Source: Chloroflexota bacterium
GTDB lineage: Bacteria > Chloroflexota > Anaerolineae > Aggregatilineales > Phototrophicaceae
Length of the DNA: 64,000 nt
Direction: 5' to 3'
NCBI GenBank assembly: GCA_026707745.1
Contig: JAPOWG010000041.1
Span: forward strand, 1-64,000
Positions 34,525 to 43,901 of the stretch are shown here, piece after piece. The translations under genes and the position numbers were made by a program. The notes beneath the pieces are model-generated. The model was not told the DNA's origin, did not search any database, and was given only the letters and a program-made list of their open reading frames with translations. How positions within the stretch are numbered: the stretch's first letter is position 1; every line of letters begins with the position of its first letter.

Positions 34525-34580
34525 GCTTCAAACTAATTCTTACCACCGAGGACACCGAGGGCACCGAGTAAAAAGTCTTT
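34525..34580. repeat. Core of the ACCGAG repeat (fragment of the MITE-like family)
   Basis: CTTACCACCGAGGACACCGAGG and following GCACCGAG match the interior of the elements at 9460 and 17757. The flanks TTCAAAC upstream and TAAAAAGTCTTTTG downstream are only weakly similar, and the terminal inverted repeats are not recognisable. Located in the convergent gap between the MFS and PfkB genes. Confidence 0.5.
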
Positions 34581-34667
34581 TGACAACTTTTCCTCGCATT
34601 CCGTCACCTGAAGACGGCAAGTTTGCCATTGCAGCGATTGCCCTGGGCAAAGCGTCGGAAAGCTTGA

Positions 34668-35768
34668 CTAAAGCGCGCGGATTGGCCAATCCCGGGAGAG
34701 ACGCGCCTCGGTTTCTTCCCAACTGCGCACGCCGCTGGTGGCGTCAGCCGCTTCGATATTGCATGCGGCCACCGCGCAGGCCCAGCGCGCGCAATCCCGA
34801 TAGTCCAGCCCGCGGATGAGCGCGGCGATCAAACCGGCGTAGGCGGCGTCGCCAGCGCCGGTTGTGCCGGCCACACCCACCTGAAAGGGCGGGCGCCAGG
34901 TCCGAATGCCGACCCAATCCGCCGGCGCTTGCCCGATTCTTGACAGGCATGCCAGGCGCCCCGCGTCCGCCGAAGCCCCCAAATAGAGTCCGCGTTCCCC
35001 GAGCTTGAATCCGGCAATGCCGACGCCCATCTCCAGCAGTTCTCCAGCCAGATCGGCCAGGTAGTCGGCTGTCATGCGCGCGATGACCTCGTCCCCCCAA
35101 CGATCATGATCGTCGCGCCGCAGCATGAACATGATCTCTTCAATGCTCGGCACAAAAATATCAACGAAGGGCAGACATCGCCGCAGAATCGCGTGCCAAT
35201 CCGCTTTTCCGCTGGGACTGTCGGGGGCAGGCAAGCTCATGTCGACGCTGGTGACGGGTCCCAAATCTTTGATAGTTTGTACCAGCTCGAGGAATCCGGC
35301 GCCCTCATTCTCATACAGTCGCGGCAGAAGCGTCGGATAGCCCAGATGAAACAGTTTGCAAGCGGCCGCCAGGTCGAGATCAATATTATCCACGCCGAAT
35401 CCGTGATAGACGCCGGTATGCGTCAACAGGGTGCGGTCGTGGTTCCCCGGCTCGATGACAATCGTATAGGCGCTGGCGGCATCGGGCAGGACGCGGATGT
35501 GATCGGCGAGAGACCTGTCGTATCCCCTCACGTAATCAATGATTGCCCGGCCCACCCAGTCCGCGCCGACGACCGCAAGCAGATCAACATCGATGCCCAA
35601 GCGGTGCAGCGCCAAGCCCGTATTGGAAACTGCGCCGCCGGTCGAATAAGAAATGCGGCCGATTTCAAAGACTTTGCCCGCGCCGATGACTTCCTCGGGC
35701 TTGAGGGTGGACATATCCGGCAAGATATCGAGCGCGATATGGCCCGCTACCATCACGTCAGAAGGCAT
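34668..35768 (-). CDS. PfkB-family carbohydrate kinase
   Basis: 366 residues, slightly longer than ribokinase-type enzymes (about 300-330). N-terminal VMVAGHIALDI and STGGAVSNTGLALHRLG form the sugar-binding lid. The C-terminal ATP/anion-hole motif is AGTTGAGDAAYAGLIAAL with the catalytic Asp. It phosphorylates a sugar or 2-keto-3-deoxy acid with ATP. Sugar-acid dehydratases in the neighbourhood make 2-keto-3-deoxygluconate-type substrates plausible, though ribokinase or fructokinase activity is equally open. Followed 55 bases upstream by the YbaK-like gene on the same strand. Confidence 0.87.
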   Translation of the reverse strand: MPSDVMVAGHIALDILPDMSTLKPEEVIGAGKVFEIGRISYSTGGAVSNTGLALHRLGIDVDLLAVVGADWVGRAIIDYVRGYDRSLADHIRVLPDAASAYTIVIEPGNHDRTLLTHTGVYHGFGVDNIDLDLAAACKLFHLGYPTLLPRLYENEGAGFLELVQTIKDLGPVTSVDMSLPAPDSPSGKADWHAILRRCLPFVDIFVPSIEEIMFMLRRDDHDRWGDEVIARMTADYLADLAGELLEMGVGIAGFKLGERGLYLGASADAGRLACLSRIGQAPADWVGIRTWRPPFQVGVAGTTGAGDAAYAGLIAALIRGLDYRDCARWACAVAACNIEAADATSGVRSWEETEARLSRDWPIRAL

Positions 35769-35843
35769 TTAGTCGATCCGCTTTCCAATCTGTCCGTAGC
35801 CCTATAGATGGCCGCGGCGGCGGAGATGTTTTCCGCCAAAGCA

Positions 35844-36338
35844 TCAGAGAAAAGAGAATACCTCGGGCTGCGCCAGGCGGCGATAATCCGCGCTGCGCAT
35901 GGCCAGAGAATAACGCCGATCGCCGGCATTGAAGACAATTCGCTCCACTTCAAAAAGTTGCGGCGTCGCGAATAAGGGCAAGTCAAACAAGTCGCCGAAG
36001 GGAGGCACGCCGCCGGGTTGAATACCGCCGGTCAGCTTCGCTACTTCGTCTTCGCTGGCGAAGCGGATGTCGCGCGCCGCGAAATAGTCTTTGACCGCTT
36101 TGACGTCGAACTTGCGATCGGCCGGGAAGACGAGCATCACAAAAAACTTGTCTCGCTTGGATCGTTTCACGCGCAGGATGATGGCTTTGGCGCCGTGACG
36201 CAAAGCGTAGCCCGGGCGCGCCGCCGCCGCTTCTTCGCTGGTGTGCACCGGCTCGTGCTCGAAGGTTTCGTACCAGCAGGCTTCAGCGTCGAGCAGCGCC
36301 TTGATACGACCGACCGCCGCATGCAAATCTTCGATCAC
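35844..36338 (-). CDS. YbaK/EbsC-type aminoacyl-tRNA deacylase
   Basis: 164 residues, the full length of a stand-alone YbaK domain. The family clears mischarged tRNA (Cys-tRNA-Pro or Ala-tRNA-Pro). Visible features are HEPVHTSEEAA, AKAIILRVK with the conserved Lys, FPADRKFDVKAVKDYF and the signature GGIQPGGVPPFG. Cytoplasmic. It precedes the PfkB kinase gene on the same strand with a 75-base gap; there is no evident functional link. Confidence 0.87.
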   Translation of the reverse strand: MIEDLHAAVGRIKALLDAEACWYETFEHEPVHTSEEAAAARPGYALRHGAKAIILRVKRSKRDKFFVMLVFPADRKFDVKAVKDYFAARDIRFASEDEVAKLTGGIQPGGVPPFGDLFDLPLFATPQLFEVERIVFNAGDRRYSLAMRSADYRRLAQPEVFSFL

Positions 36339-36399
36339 GGTTAGGCGTCCCTTCCCATCACGTCAACCAGAAGGAGCGAATCGGAGACGGGAAGGCCGT

Positions 36400-38055
36400 C
36401 TACTGTGAAGGGGGTTGATTCTCGCACTCCATCTTTTCCGGCGTGATCAAACAGCGCTGGTTGACCGCGACCCGGGTGTATTCATGGTATTCGCCATTGA
36501 GCCAACTGACGAGCACGCGGGTGATTTCGGACTTGCCCAAGCCGAAGTGCAGCGCCAGCTCGTTTCCCGCGCCCAAGCTCGAGCCGGATTTCACTTCGCG
36601 GATTTGTGACAAGCCGTCGACGGTGTCGACACGGACCCGTGTGCCAATGGCGTCCCGATCAATACCAGCGCCGCCCTGCAGGTCAAAGGCGATCCAATTG
36701 TTCATGCGCGCGGCAACATTGTCATTTTGGAACAATTTGTGACCGACGTCCCAATAGGTCAGGGCAAAATCGACGCGGCCGTCCCGGTCGTAATCGGCGG
36801 TGCTGAAGCCCATCGTCGGATGCGCGCCTTGGGTGAACAGGTCCTGATCGACCGCGGCGAAACTGCCATCCCGCTGATTATGATAGAGCATATCGGGATA
36901 CTGGAAGTGCATGCCCACGGGACCGTATTCCGGGGCCAAGCCATGGAGCAGCTGATCCGGATCATCAAGTTGCCCGCCCGAGGTAACGGAATCCGGCACC
37001 AGACCGGTCGATGCCAGGAACAAGTCCAGCCAGCCGTCATTGTCAAAATCGAGAAATGCCGTACCCCAGCCGACCGATTGCCCGGTGTCATAACCTACTC
37101 TGGCGAAGTCCGTGCTGTTGATAAAAGTGCCGTCGCCCTGGTTTTCCAACAGGACCATGGCATTCACCATATTGGAAAAATAAAAGTCCAGGTCGCCGTC
37201 GTTGTCGTAGTCGCCGGTCGCCAAGCCCATACCATGCACGACCGAATCCGTCCCGGAGGACGCCGAAACGTCGGTGAAGCACCAACCATCGCAGCCAGCG
37301 CCGTCGTTGCGCATGAGCACATTGCCCAAGGCGTTCACCACCTTGTCATTGACGACATACAAGTCGAGGTCGCGGTCGTTGTCATAATCAACCCAACTGG
37401 CCGAGAAGCCGGCGCCCAATAGCTGCTCGAAGCCCAACAAGCCGGAGACATCGGTGAAACCGCCATCGCCGTCGTTGTGGTAGAGCGCATCGCGGCTGCG
37501 GGAAAAATCCTGAAGGTCGCATTCGGGCACGCAGGACCAGTTGACGACGTAGAGATCCAAATGTCCGTCCGCGTCATAGTCGCCCCAGGCGGCTGTGGCG
37601 CCTTTGCCGATATCGCCGACGCCGGCCTCGAGCGTCACATCGGCAAAGCCCTTGCCGTTGAGGTTTCGGAACAGGCGATTCGCTCCCATGTTGAGCACAT
37701 AAAGATCGCGCCAGCCGTCATTGTCATAGTCGGCCCAGACAGCACCACCGCTCGGCACCTCCGGCAAACTTAGCGCCGCCGAGAACTCGGATACCGAGAA
37801 GCTGCCGTCGCCATTGTTGCGGTACAAGACGTTGGGATCGAGATTGCCGGTGACAAAGAGATCAACCCAGCCGTCGTTGTCATAATCGGCCCAGGCTGTC
37901 CCGGCCGCCAGATATTGCTTGCCGTACCGTCTGGGCGCGTCTTCCTCCCAGATGGCGCGGTGAGAAGCGGTTATGCCCGCCTCCAGACTGACATCGTGAA
38001 AATGAATGGTGTCGCTCATAAAGTAGAAGAAAAACAAAAATAGCGGCAAACCCAT
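36400..38055 (-). CDS. FG-GAP/VCBS propeller protein with C-terminal ASPIC/UnbV domain
   Basis: 551 residues. A short hydrophobic start (GLPLFLFFFYF) may be a signal or anchor segment, although it lacks the usual basic residue. Seven calcium-loop motifs of the type DYDNDGWxDL occur (first WADYDNDGWVDLFV, last TADYDRDGRVDFAL), consistent with a seven-bladed beta-propeller. The last about 100 residues (WIAFDLQGGAG ... LVSWLNGEYHEY) are the ASPIC/UnbV domain found in extracellular proteins of unclear role. It is the last gene, 15 bases downstream, in an operon with a MacAB-like transporter, so it may be that system's surface partner or cargo. Confidence 0.85.
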   Translation of the reverse strand: MGLPLFLFFFYFMSDTIHFHDVSLEAGITASHRAIWEEDAPRRYGKQYLAAGTAWADYDNDGWVDLFVTGNLDPNVLYRNNGDGSFSVSEFSAALSLPEVPSGGAVWADYDNDGWRDLYVLNMGANRLFRNLNGKGFADVTLEAGVGDIGKGATAAWGDYDADGHLDLYVVNWSCVPECDLQDFSRSRDALYHNDGDGGFTDVSGLLGFEQLLGAGFSASWVDYDNDRDLDLYVVNDKVVNALGNVLMRNDGAGCDGWCFTDVSASSGTDSVVHGMGLATGDYDNDGDLDFYFSNMVNAMVLLENQGDGTFINSTDFARVGYDTGQSVGWGTAFLDFDNDGWLDLFLASTGLVPDSVTSGGQLDDPDQLLHGLAPEYGPVGMHFQYPDMLYHNQRDGSFAAVDQDLFTQGAHPTMGFSTADYDRDGRVDFALTYWDVGHKLFQNDNVAARMNNWIAFDLQGGAGIDRDAIGTRVRVDTVDGLSQIREVKSGSSLGAGNELALHFGLGKSEITRVLVSWLNGEYHEYTRVAVNQRCLITPEKMECENQPPSQ

Positions 38056-38070
38056 AGCCCCGGGCCTTCC

Positions 38071-38793
38071 TTAGATCATCCCGGCCAACTGAGGCGCCGG
38101 CCTGGACTCTTCGGGGGATTCGGCGATCTGTCCGTCGCGCAGATGGATGATGCGGTCCGCGTATTCGTCGACGATCGGATCGTGACTTGACAACAGGATC
38201 GTGACGCCTTCTTCGCGCACGATACTTTGCAAAACAGCCAATATCATGTGCGTCGTCTCGCTGTCCAGTTCGCTGGTCGGTTCGTCAGCCAGGATTAAAC
38301 GCGGCGACGTGACCAAAGCGCGGGCGATGGCGATGCGCTGCTGCTGCCCGCCGGACATCTCGTAGGGTCGATGCGCGTAATAATCCTTGAGGTCTACCTG
38401 TTCCAGATTCTTGAGAATGCGCTCCTTGCGCTCGCGGCGCGGCACGCCACCCAGGCGAGCCATCAATTCAAGGTTCTCGTAGGCGGAAAAGCTGGGCATC
38501 AAACCCATCTGCTGGAAGACGAAACCAATACTCTCGCGGCGCCAGTGGGTGCGTTCCGTTTCGTCCAGCCCGGATATGTCGTCGCCATAGATCCAGATTT
38601 TGCCCCGGGTCGGGTTGTCCAATCCGCCGAGGCAATTGAGCAAGGTGGTTTTGCCGCTTCCCGAACGCCCGCGCAAGGCGACGAACTGTCCGCTTTCGAT
38701 TTCGAAGGTCACATCTTGTATCGCCGATATCTCGCCCGAACCGGATGCATATACGCGGCTGACGTCCTGCGCGACAATGGCTAGCTCAGTCAT
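38071..38793 (-). CDS. ABC transporter ATPase, LolD/MacB type
   Basis: 240 residues from ATG 38793, which overlaps the previous gene's stop (ATGA). The open frame running to 39564 is only a shadow of the other ATPase. Walker [13 protein letters not shown]-loop FVFQQMGLMP, signature MSGGQQQRIAIARAL, Walker B RLILADEPTSELD and the switch His in SSHD are all intact. The group powers FtsX/MacB permeases that move lipoproteins or peptides without crossing the membrane themselves. Second ATPase of the operon. Confidence 0.92.
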   Translation of the reverse strand: MTELAIVAQDVSRVYASGSGEISAIQDVTFEIESGQFVALRGRSGSGKTTLLNCLGGLDNPTRGKIWIYGDDISGLDETERTHWRRESIGFVFQQMGLMPSFSAYENLELMARLGGVPRRERKERILKNLEQVDLKDYYAHRPYEMSGGQQQRIAIARALVTSPRLILADEPTSELDSETTHMILAVLQSIVREEGVTILLSSHDPIVDEYADRIIHLRDGQIAESPEESRPAPQLAGMI

Positions 38794-39845
38794 TTCCGCC
38801 CCCTTCCGCGCCCGTCCGCCACCGCGGATTTGCGCAGTCCCAGCCTGGAAAGCAGGCCGCCCCCCGCGCCATTGTCGCCGGCGCGGATTTCCTGTTCGAT
38901 TTGAATCTCGCGCTGTGACGAGGTCTCTTCCAGGTTCTGTGCCGGGCGGATGAGCAATCCCCGATCCGTCACTTCCATTTCGACGCGGTTTTCGATTGCC
39001 AGTTGTTCTCGATAAGCCTTGGGGATTTGCAAGCGTCCGGCGGAATCCAGCACGATCAACTCCTCGAAATGTTCTTCCCATCCCTCTTGACCCCCTCCTG
39101 ACGTGATGGCGTCGTCTTGGGGCCGGGGTTTCCGTTTGCGCCGGCGCAGCACCGTTTCGCTGGCCAGCTTCCCGTCGCGAATCGCTACAACACGGCCGAC
39201 ATGTTGCGCGACCAGCGGATCGTGACTGACGATGCAAATCGTCAAGCCAAGATCGCGATTCAACCGTCGGAACAGGTTGTAGACCTGGTCGGAGGTCACG
39301 GAGTCGAGCTCGCCGGTGGGCTCGTCCGCCAGCAACAGTTTCGGCTCGTTGGCCAGCGCCACCGCGATCGCGACGCGCTGCTGTTCGCCGCCGGAAAGAG
39401 CGATGGGCTTGTGGCCGTAACGATCGGCGAGATCGACCAGGTCCATCAATTCGCGCGCGCGCTTGTCTACCTGCGTGCCGGTCTGGCCGGCCAGCGTCAT
39501 CGGCAATTTGATGTTGTCCAGCGCGGACAGGTAGGGAATGAGATTGCGACTGCCTTGCTGCCACACGAAACCGACGTCCACCTGCCGATAAGTCGTCAGT
39601 TCGCGATTACTCAGCTTGAGCAAGTTCTGCCCGTCGACGATCACCTGGCCGGCGGAGGGCCGCGTCAAACCGCCCAAAACGTTCATCAAGGTGGTCTTGC
39701 CACTGCCGCTCGCCCCGACGACGCCGACCATTTCCCCTTCGCGGACGGAGAGATCCAGGCCTTGCAGCGCCATCACTTCGATGTCAGCGACTTTGAATAT
39801 CTTGTATAGTTCGTTGCAAATGACAAATGGATCTTCGCTAGCCAT
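38790..39845 (-). CDS. ABC transporter ATPase with C-terminal AbrB-like domain
   Basis: 351 residues, about 110 longer than a normal LolD/MacB ATPase. Residues 1-230 are a complete ATPase: [54 protein letters not shown]. After a charged linker, residues about 260-302 ([20 protein letters not shown] then [14 protein letters not shown]) read as a SpoVT/AbrB swapped-hairpin, a fold otherwise used for DNA binding or dimerisation. A flexible tail rich in G, R and K ends the protein. It overlaps the permease stop by one base, so it is coupled to it. Confidence 0.85.
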   Translation of the reverse strand: MASEDPFVICNELYKIFKVADIEVMALQGLDLSVREGEMVGVVGASGSGKTTLMNVLGGLTRPSAGQVIVDGQNLLKLSNRELTTYRQVDVGFVWQQGSRNLIPYLSALDNIKLPMTLAGQTGTQVDKRARELMDLVDLADRYGHKPIALSGGEQQRVAIAVALANEPKLLLADEPTGELDSVTSDQVYNLFRRLNRDLGLTICIVSHDPLVAQHVGRVVAIRDGKLASETVLRRRKRKPRPQDDAITSGGGQEGWEEHFEELIVLDSAGRLQIPKAYREQLAIENRVEMEVTDRGLLIRPAQNLEETSSQREIQIEQEIRAGDNGAGGGLLSRLGLRKSAVADGRGRGRK

Positions 39846-42706
39846 CAGAGCGACTCTCCTAACTTGACCGCCTGGAAAATCCGCATGCGCCGCAGGATCA
39901 CCAGCAAGATGATCATAATCAGCAGGAAGGTGCCCAGGAAGAGGGCAACGATCTGGGCGATCTCGGTCCAGGCCATCGTGATCACATAGGGCGGCACGAC
40001 CCCTTCCAGGCTGCTGACAAATTGCATGTAGGGTATATAAAGTACGCTGACCGCCAAGCCAATGCCGACGCCGAGCGCCAAGCCCATCACGATCAAGAGA
40101 CCCAGTTCCCAGGCGACAGAAAGCATCATCGACGCCTGGGACAAGCCAATGGCGCGCAAAATGCCCAATTCAACGTAGCGACGGCGATAGGAAAAGACCG
40201 TGTAAAGCAAGAAGCCGATCATCGTCGCAAGCGACGACGTGATGAAGCCGATGGACAACAAGCCAAAGAGACCTTGCCGTTCCGGTCGCGATTGTTCGCG
40301 CTCGATGCGCGTGGTGGGCTCTTCGATGAGGACGCCGGTGGCGCCGCGGTCGAACAGGGCGCGGGTAAAGACGCGCGGGTTGAATTCCGGATCGGTGCGC
40401 GCGATCACGCGATGCGCCAGTTCTTGCTGCGCTTGTTCAAAGAGAAAGTCCAGGTTACCGACGAACAGGGGACCGTCTTCTTCGGGGTACCAACGCGGGA
40501 AGTACTCGAGGCTGCCGACAATCTGCAAATTGATCTTGAATACGTCGCCCCCGCTGCGTATGTCCAGTTCCAGTAGATCGCCGATCTCCAGACCGCGCTG
40601 TTCGAGGAATTCGCGCGAGACCACAACATTGTCCTGCTGCAGCGCCAGGGCGTTCGTCAAGTAACCCAGGCGATAGGAAGCGAAGTCGGGGCGCCAAAAG
40701 ATGACCGGACCCAGGTCGGCGCGGTCAATTCCCACGAATCTGCCTTCGACGCTGGTCATGGTCAGGCGCGCCTTGGCGGTGTACTCGCCGATGCGGGTCG
40801 CGCCGCTGACATGCGGCATCGAGGTGAACTCGGAAATGTGCATATAAGCGGGGGGCTCGTCACTGCCGCCGCCGGCGCCGGGAATGCCGCCCCCGGTCTG
40901 GCTGAAAACACGCACGGACATGTCGGCGGAGACCTTGTAATACTGCTGCTCGTAGAGATAGCGATCAATCGTGCGGGCGAAAGACGCGGTATAGATGCCC
41001 AGGCTGATGGTGGTTACCAGCAGGATCAAGGGCAAATAATAGGCGCCGGGCGAGCGCTCCAATTGTCGTGTCACGATCAGCAAGCCGACGCTGTTGCTCC
41101 ATTGGATCAGCCAGGCCATAAAGCGCAGGATCGGCGGCAAAAGGCGCAGGATAAAAAGCGTCAAAGCGAAAATCGTCAGCGGCGGCAGCAAGAATACAAA
41201 GGGTTGATTGTAGGCTTCGTCGATATTGCGCGCGCCGCCTTCCACGTCAATCAGGCCGCCTTGCTGCACAACCTGGTAATAGAAGTAGCCGATAAGCGCC
41301 AGGAGCAAGATATCAACGCCCAGGCGCTGCCACCAGGGCCGCCGCAACAAGCGCGACTTGTCCATCTTGTAGCTGACAATGGTATGGCGAGCGGCGCCGA
41401 TAGTCGGCACAACGCGGATCAAAATCGTAAAGGCCAGCGCCAGGGCGATCGTTGAGCCGATAGTCGGCGGGATCGACACGATAAAATGATGCCCCCAGCG
41501 GAAGTCCATGAAGCTGCGCGTAGTGCCGATCAGTTGCGTGAAAGCGGTCGCCATAATCATGCCGACCACCAGGGCGATGACGCCCATAATGATGCCCTCG
41601 ACAGTGGTCAAGCCCACCACCTGGAAGGGCGAAGTGCCGCGGCTGCGCATGACCGCCGTCTCGTTGCGCTGCCCGTCCACAACCAAGCCAACCAGCATGA
41701 CCAAAAATGCGATCAACAGCGCCACAATCGGGATGCTGAAGACTGTCAGGGTCAGGGTCAGAACAGTGACGATACGCTGATACGGTCTTAGCTCTTCTTC
41801 CGGCGATGCCTGGATATAGGTGCCGGGCAAATATTGATCGGCTATCTTTTCGGTGTCGTTATGGCGCTGGAGCAACTCATCGACGCGGCTGGTATTGACG
41901 CTGCTGCCATCGCTGACCAGATACCAAACCGCCAGGTTGATCTCCGAGTCGGTATGGGGCGCCAGGCGATTGACATAGGTCGCTTCGTTTATGAGCAGGA
42001 TGTCTTCAAAGACGTTGGGGCGGTAGAACCAGAATTCCGATTCATCGTCGCGCGGACGCCAGATGCCGGCGATGCGGATTGTGATGATTTGCATCGGATC
42101 GTCGTTTTCCAGCCGCCAATTATATCCGGAGTAGATCTCGCCGACCTGCATCCCATATTCGGAGGCGAAGTTCTGGTGGATCATGACATCGATAACGCTA
42201 TTGGGGTCGGGATCGGCCGGCGGCGGAAAAACGCCCTCCACCAATTCCACCTGCGCTTCAATGTTTTCCGTCGTGCCGAAGCTGACATAATCCAGCGAAC
42301 GATTCTCGTCGCGGTAGTTCGTTTCGTCAGCCGGGTACAGGCGGAAGTTTTGCGTTTCCAGGTGGCGCACGATTCTGGTCGTGCGCAAGCCCAGTTCGTC
42401 GCCGCCTTTTTCGCGCAGGTAGCGGTCCAGCCCGCCGATGTCCTCCCAATTGACCGGCTGATTCCAGGAGCCGATATAGCTAAACATGAAAGAGAAGGGC
42501 GGCCGGTTGATGCGATCCGGCCCTTCGGTGAGGCGTTCGGTCAAGATGCGGAAGGCGACCGATTCGGAATAGATCGGGATGGTCAAAACGAGCGCCACGG
42601 CGACCGTAAGACCGATGATCGTCGCCAGCGATAGCAAGGGCTGCGCCAGCAGACGTTTGAGGGCGACTATGAAGATGGCGCGGATTCGCAGGCTGCTACG
42701 CATCAT
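39845..42706 (-). CDS. Large FtsX/MacB-type ABC permease
   Basis: 953 residues. The N-terminal membrane segment (about 18-45, SLATIIGLTVAVALVL) is followed by a long extracytoplasmic region to about residue 310. A block of three membrane segments follows (about 310-450). More segments lie near 480-590, then a second large external region (about 595-830) and three terminal segments (about 845-950). Two FtsX modules with two external domains resemble LolC/LolE-like fusions and not the single-module MacB. It should extract or push out lipoproteins or exported substrates when powered by the two ATPases. Its start overlaps the adaptor gene by 4 bases. Confidence 0.88.
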   Translation of the reverse strand: MMRSSLRIRAIFIVALKRLLAQPLLSLATIIGLTVAVALVLTIPIYSESVAFRILTERLTEGPDRINRPPFSFMFSYIGSWNQPVNWEDIGGLDRYLREKGGDELGLRTTRIVRHLETQNFRLYPADETNYRDENRSLDYVSFGTTENIEAQVELVEGVFPPPADPDPNSVIDVMIHQNFASEYGMQVGEIYSGYNWRLENDDPMQIITIRIAGIWRPRDDESEFWFYRPNVFEDILLINEATYVNRLAPHTDSEINLAVWYLVSDGSSVNTSRVDELLQRHNDTEKIADQYLPGTYIQASPEEELRPYQRIVTVLTLTLTVFSIPIVALLIAFLVMLVGLVVDGQRNETAVMRSRGTSPFQVVGLTTVEGIIMGVIALVVGMIMATAFTQLIGTTRSFMDFRWGHHFIVSIPPTIGSTIALALAFTILIRVVPTIGAARHTIVSYKMDKSRLLRRPWWQRLGVDILLLALIGYFYYQVVQQGGLIDVEGGARNIDEAYNQPFVFLLPPLTIFALTLFILRLLPPILRFMAWLIQWSNSVGLLIVTRQLERSPGAYYLPLILLVTTISLGIYTASFARTIDRYLYEQQYYKVSADMSVRVFSQTGGGIPGAGGGSDEPPAYMHISEFTSMPHVSGATRIGEYTAKARLTMTSVEGRFVGIDRADLGPVIFWRPDFASYRLGYLTNALALQQDNVVVSREFLEQRGLEIGDLLELDIRSGGDVFKINLQIVGSLEYFPRWYPEEDGPLFVGNLDFLFEQAQQELAHRVIARTDPEFNPRVFTRALFDRGATGVLIEEPTTRIEREQSRPERQGLFGLLSIGFITSSLATMIGFLLYTVFSYRRRYVELGILRAIGLSQASMMLSVAWELGLLIVMGLALGVGIGLAVSVLYIPYMQFVSSLEGVVPPYVITMAWTEIAQIVALFLGTFLLIMIILLVILRRMRIFQAVKLGESL

Positions 42707-43860
42707 GGGCCGATGACCGTCTGATTCTCTTCCGCGCCTTCAAGGATCTCGACTCGGCCGTCGCCCTCCAGCCCGAGCCGTACATCGACCCGGCGCTGCA
42801 CGCCTTCGTTTTGGACGACGATGAAATTACGACCGCTGAATTGCCGGATCGCCGAGACGGGCAGCCAGAGCACGTCATCGCGCTCTTCGATTTTGACGGT
42901 GAACTCCATACGATCGCCCACTTTGTATTCATCCAGGGGCGGCTGCTCGTCGAAGGCGACATGAACATATTCATCCGTTGAAAGACCATAGGGCGAAGGC
43001 AAGCTGGCGATAGCGCCGGAATAGACGTTGCCGGGCAAGCTGGCACGCTTGATGCTCAGCGGCATGCCCTCCGCAAGTTCGCTCAGGTCGTCGGCATCCA
43101 TCTCGTCCGTGACTTCCAGTACCGAGAGATCCGCCACCACCGCGATCGGCTCGTAAGCGATCATCGGCTCGCCGGGATCGGGCGAGAAATAGACCAGCCT
43201 GCCCGACATCGGCGCGACAAGCTCGGTTTTGACGATGGCCGCCTTGACTTCGTTGACGCGCTTTTGCGCCCGCGTGACGTCGAAGCGCAACTGCGGATCG
43301 ACGCCCGATGTGAATTCGTCGAGAGAGACCTGCGCCAGATCGCGCTCGATAGTGCGCAGGCTGATATTGAGCGTGTCGTCAGCGCTTGGCGGATCGGCCG
43401 CCTGCTCGACAGCATAATCCAGGCGCAGTTGCGCCATTTCCAGGTTGAGTTGCGCGCGCTGGCTGTCGTAGCGAACCTGGCTATCGGCGCTTTCGAAGAT
43501 GGATTGGGCGATGGCGAGTTCTTCTTCGGCATTGAGCAACTGGCCTTCCAGCGCCCTCGTATCCAGGCGCGCCAGGACATCGCCTTCGTTCACAGTCGCG
43601 CCGCGCTCCACCAGCACCTCCAGAACGCGACCGTCGATCTCGAAGGCGATCTCTTCGGTGATAACCGGCGCAATGCGGCCAAAGAAACGACGCTCATAAA
43701 CGATTTTGCCGCGCTCCACCTGATACACAGGTTTGCTGGGCACTACCGGGGTTGGAATAGGTGTGGGTTCGCCTTGGGTGATCGCATCGCCGAAGGTCGC
43801 CTGCGAAGCGCAACCTGTCAGCAGCGACATGCCCAAGAGCAGAATGACAATGAATCGCAC
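42703..43860 (-). CDS. HlyD/MacA-type adaptor lipoprotein
   Basis: 385 residues. Lipobox LLTGC at residues 13-17 predicts a lipid-anchored protein. The family features follow in order: barrel-sandwich start (VYQVERGKIVYE, VLEVLVERGATVNEGDVLARLD), a coiled-coil hairpin (about 100-200, LLNAEEELAIAQS ... RVNEVKAAIVK), then SGRLVYFSPDPGE and beta-barrel domains. It should bridge the permease to an outer component or substrate. First gene of the five-gene export operon, with overlapping or abutting coding ends all along. Confidence 0.9.
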   Translation of the reverse strand: MRFIVILLLGMSLLTGCASQATFGDAITQGEPTPIPTPVVPSKPVYQVERGKIVYERRFFGRIAPVITEEIAFEIDGRVLEVLVERGATVNEGDVLARLDTRALEGQLLNAEEELAIAQSIFESADSQVRYDSQRAQLNLEMAQLRLDYAVEQAADPPSADDTLNISLRTIERDLAQVSLDEFTSGVDPQLRFDVTRAQKRVNEVKAAIVKTELVAPMSGRLVYFSPDPGEPMIAYEPIAVVADLSVLEVTDEMDADDLSELAEGMPLSIKRASLPGNVYSGAIASLPSPYGLSTDEYVHVAFDEQPPLDEYKVGDRMEFTVKIEERDDVLWLPVSAIRQFSGRNFIVVQNEGVQRRVDVRLGLEGDGRVEILEGAEENQTVIGP

Positions 43861-43901
43861 GATAATCCTTTCTTATTCCGTGATATCCGCGGGAGAAGTG
43901 C

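Noticed and set aside
38071-39564. 497-residue frame on the minus strand
   Set aside because: Codons before 38793 shadow the first ABC ATPase; only the part from ATG 38793 reads as an ATPase.
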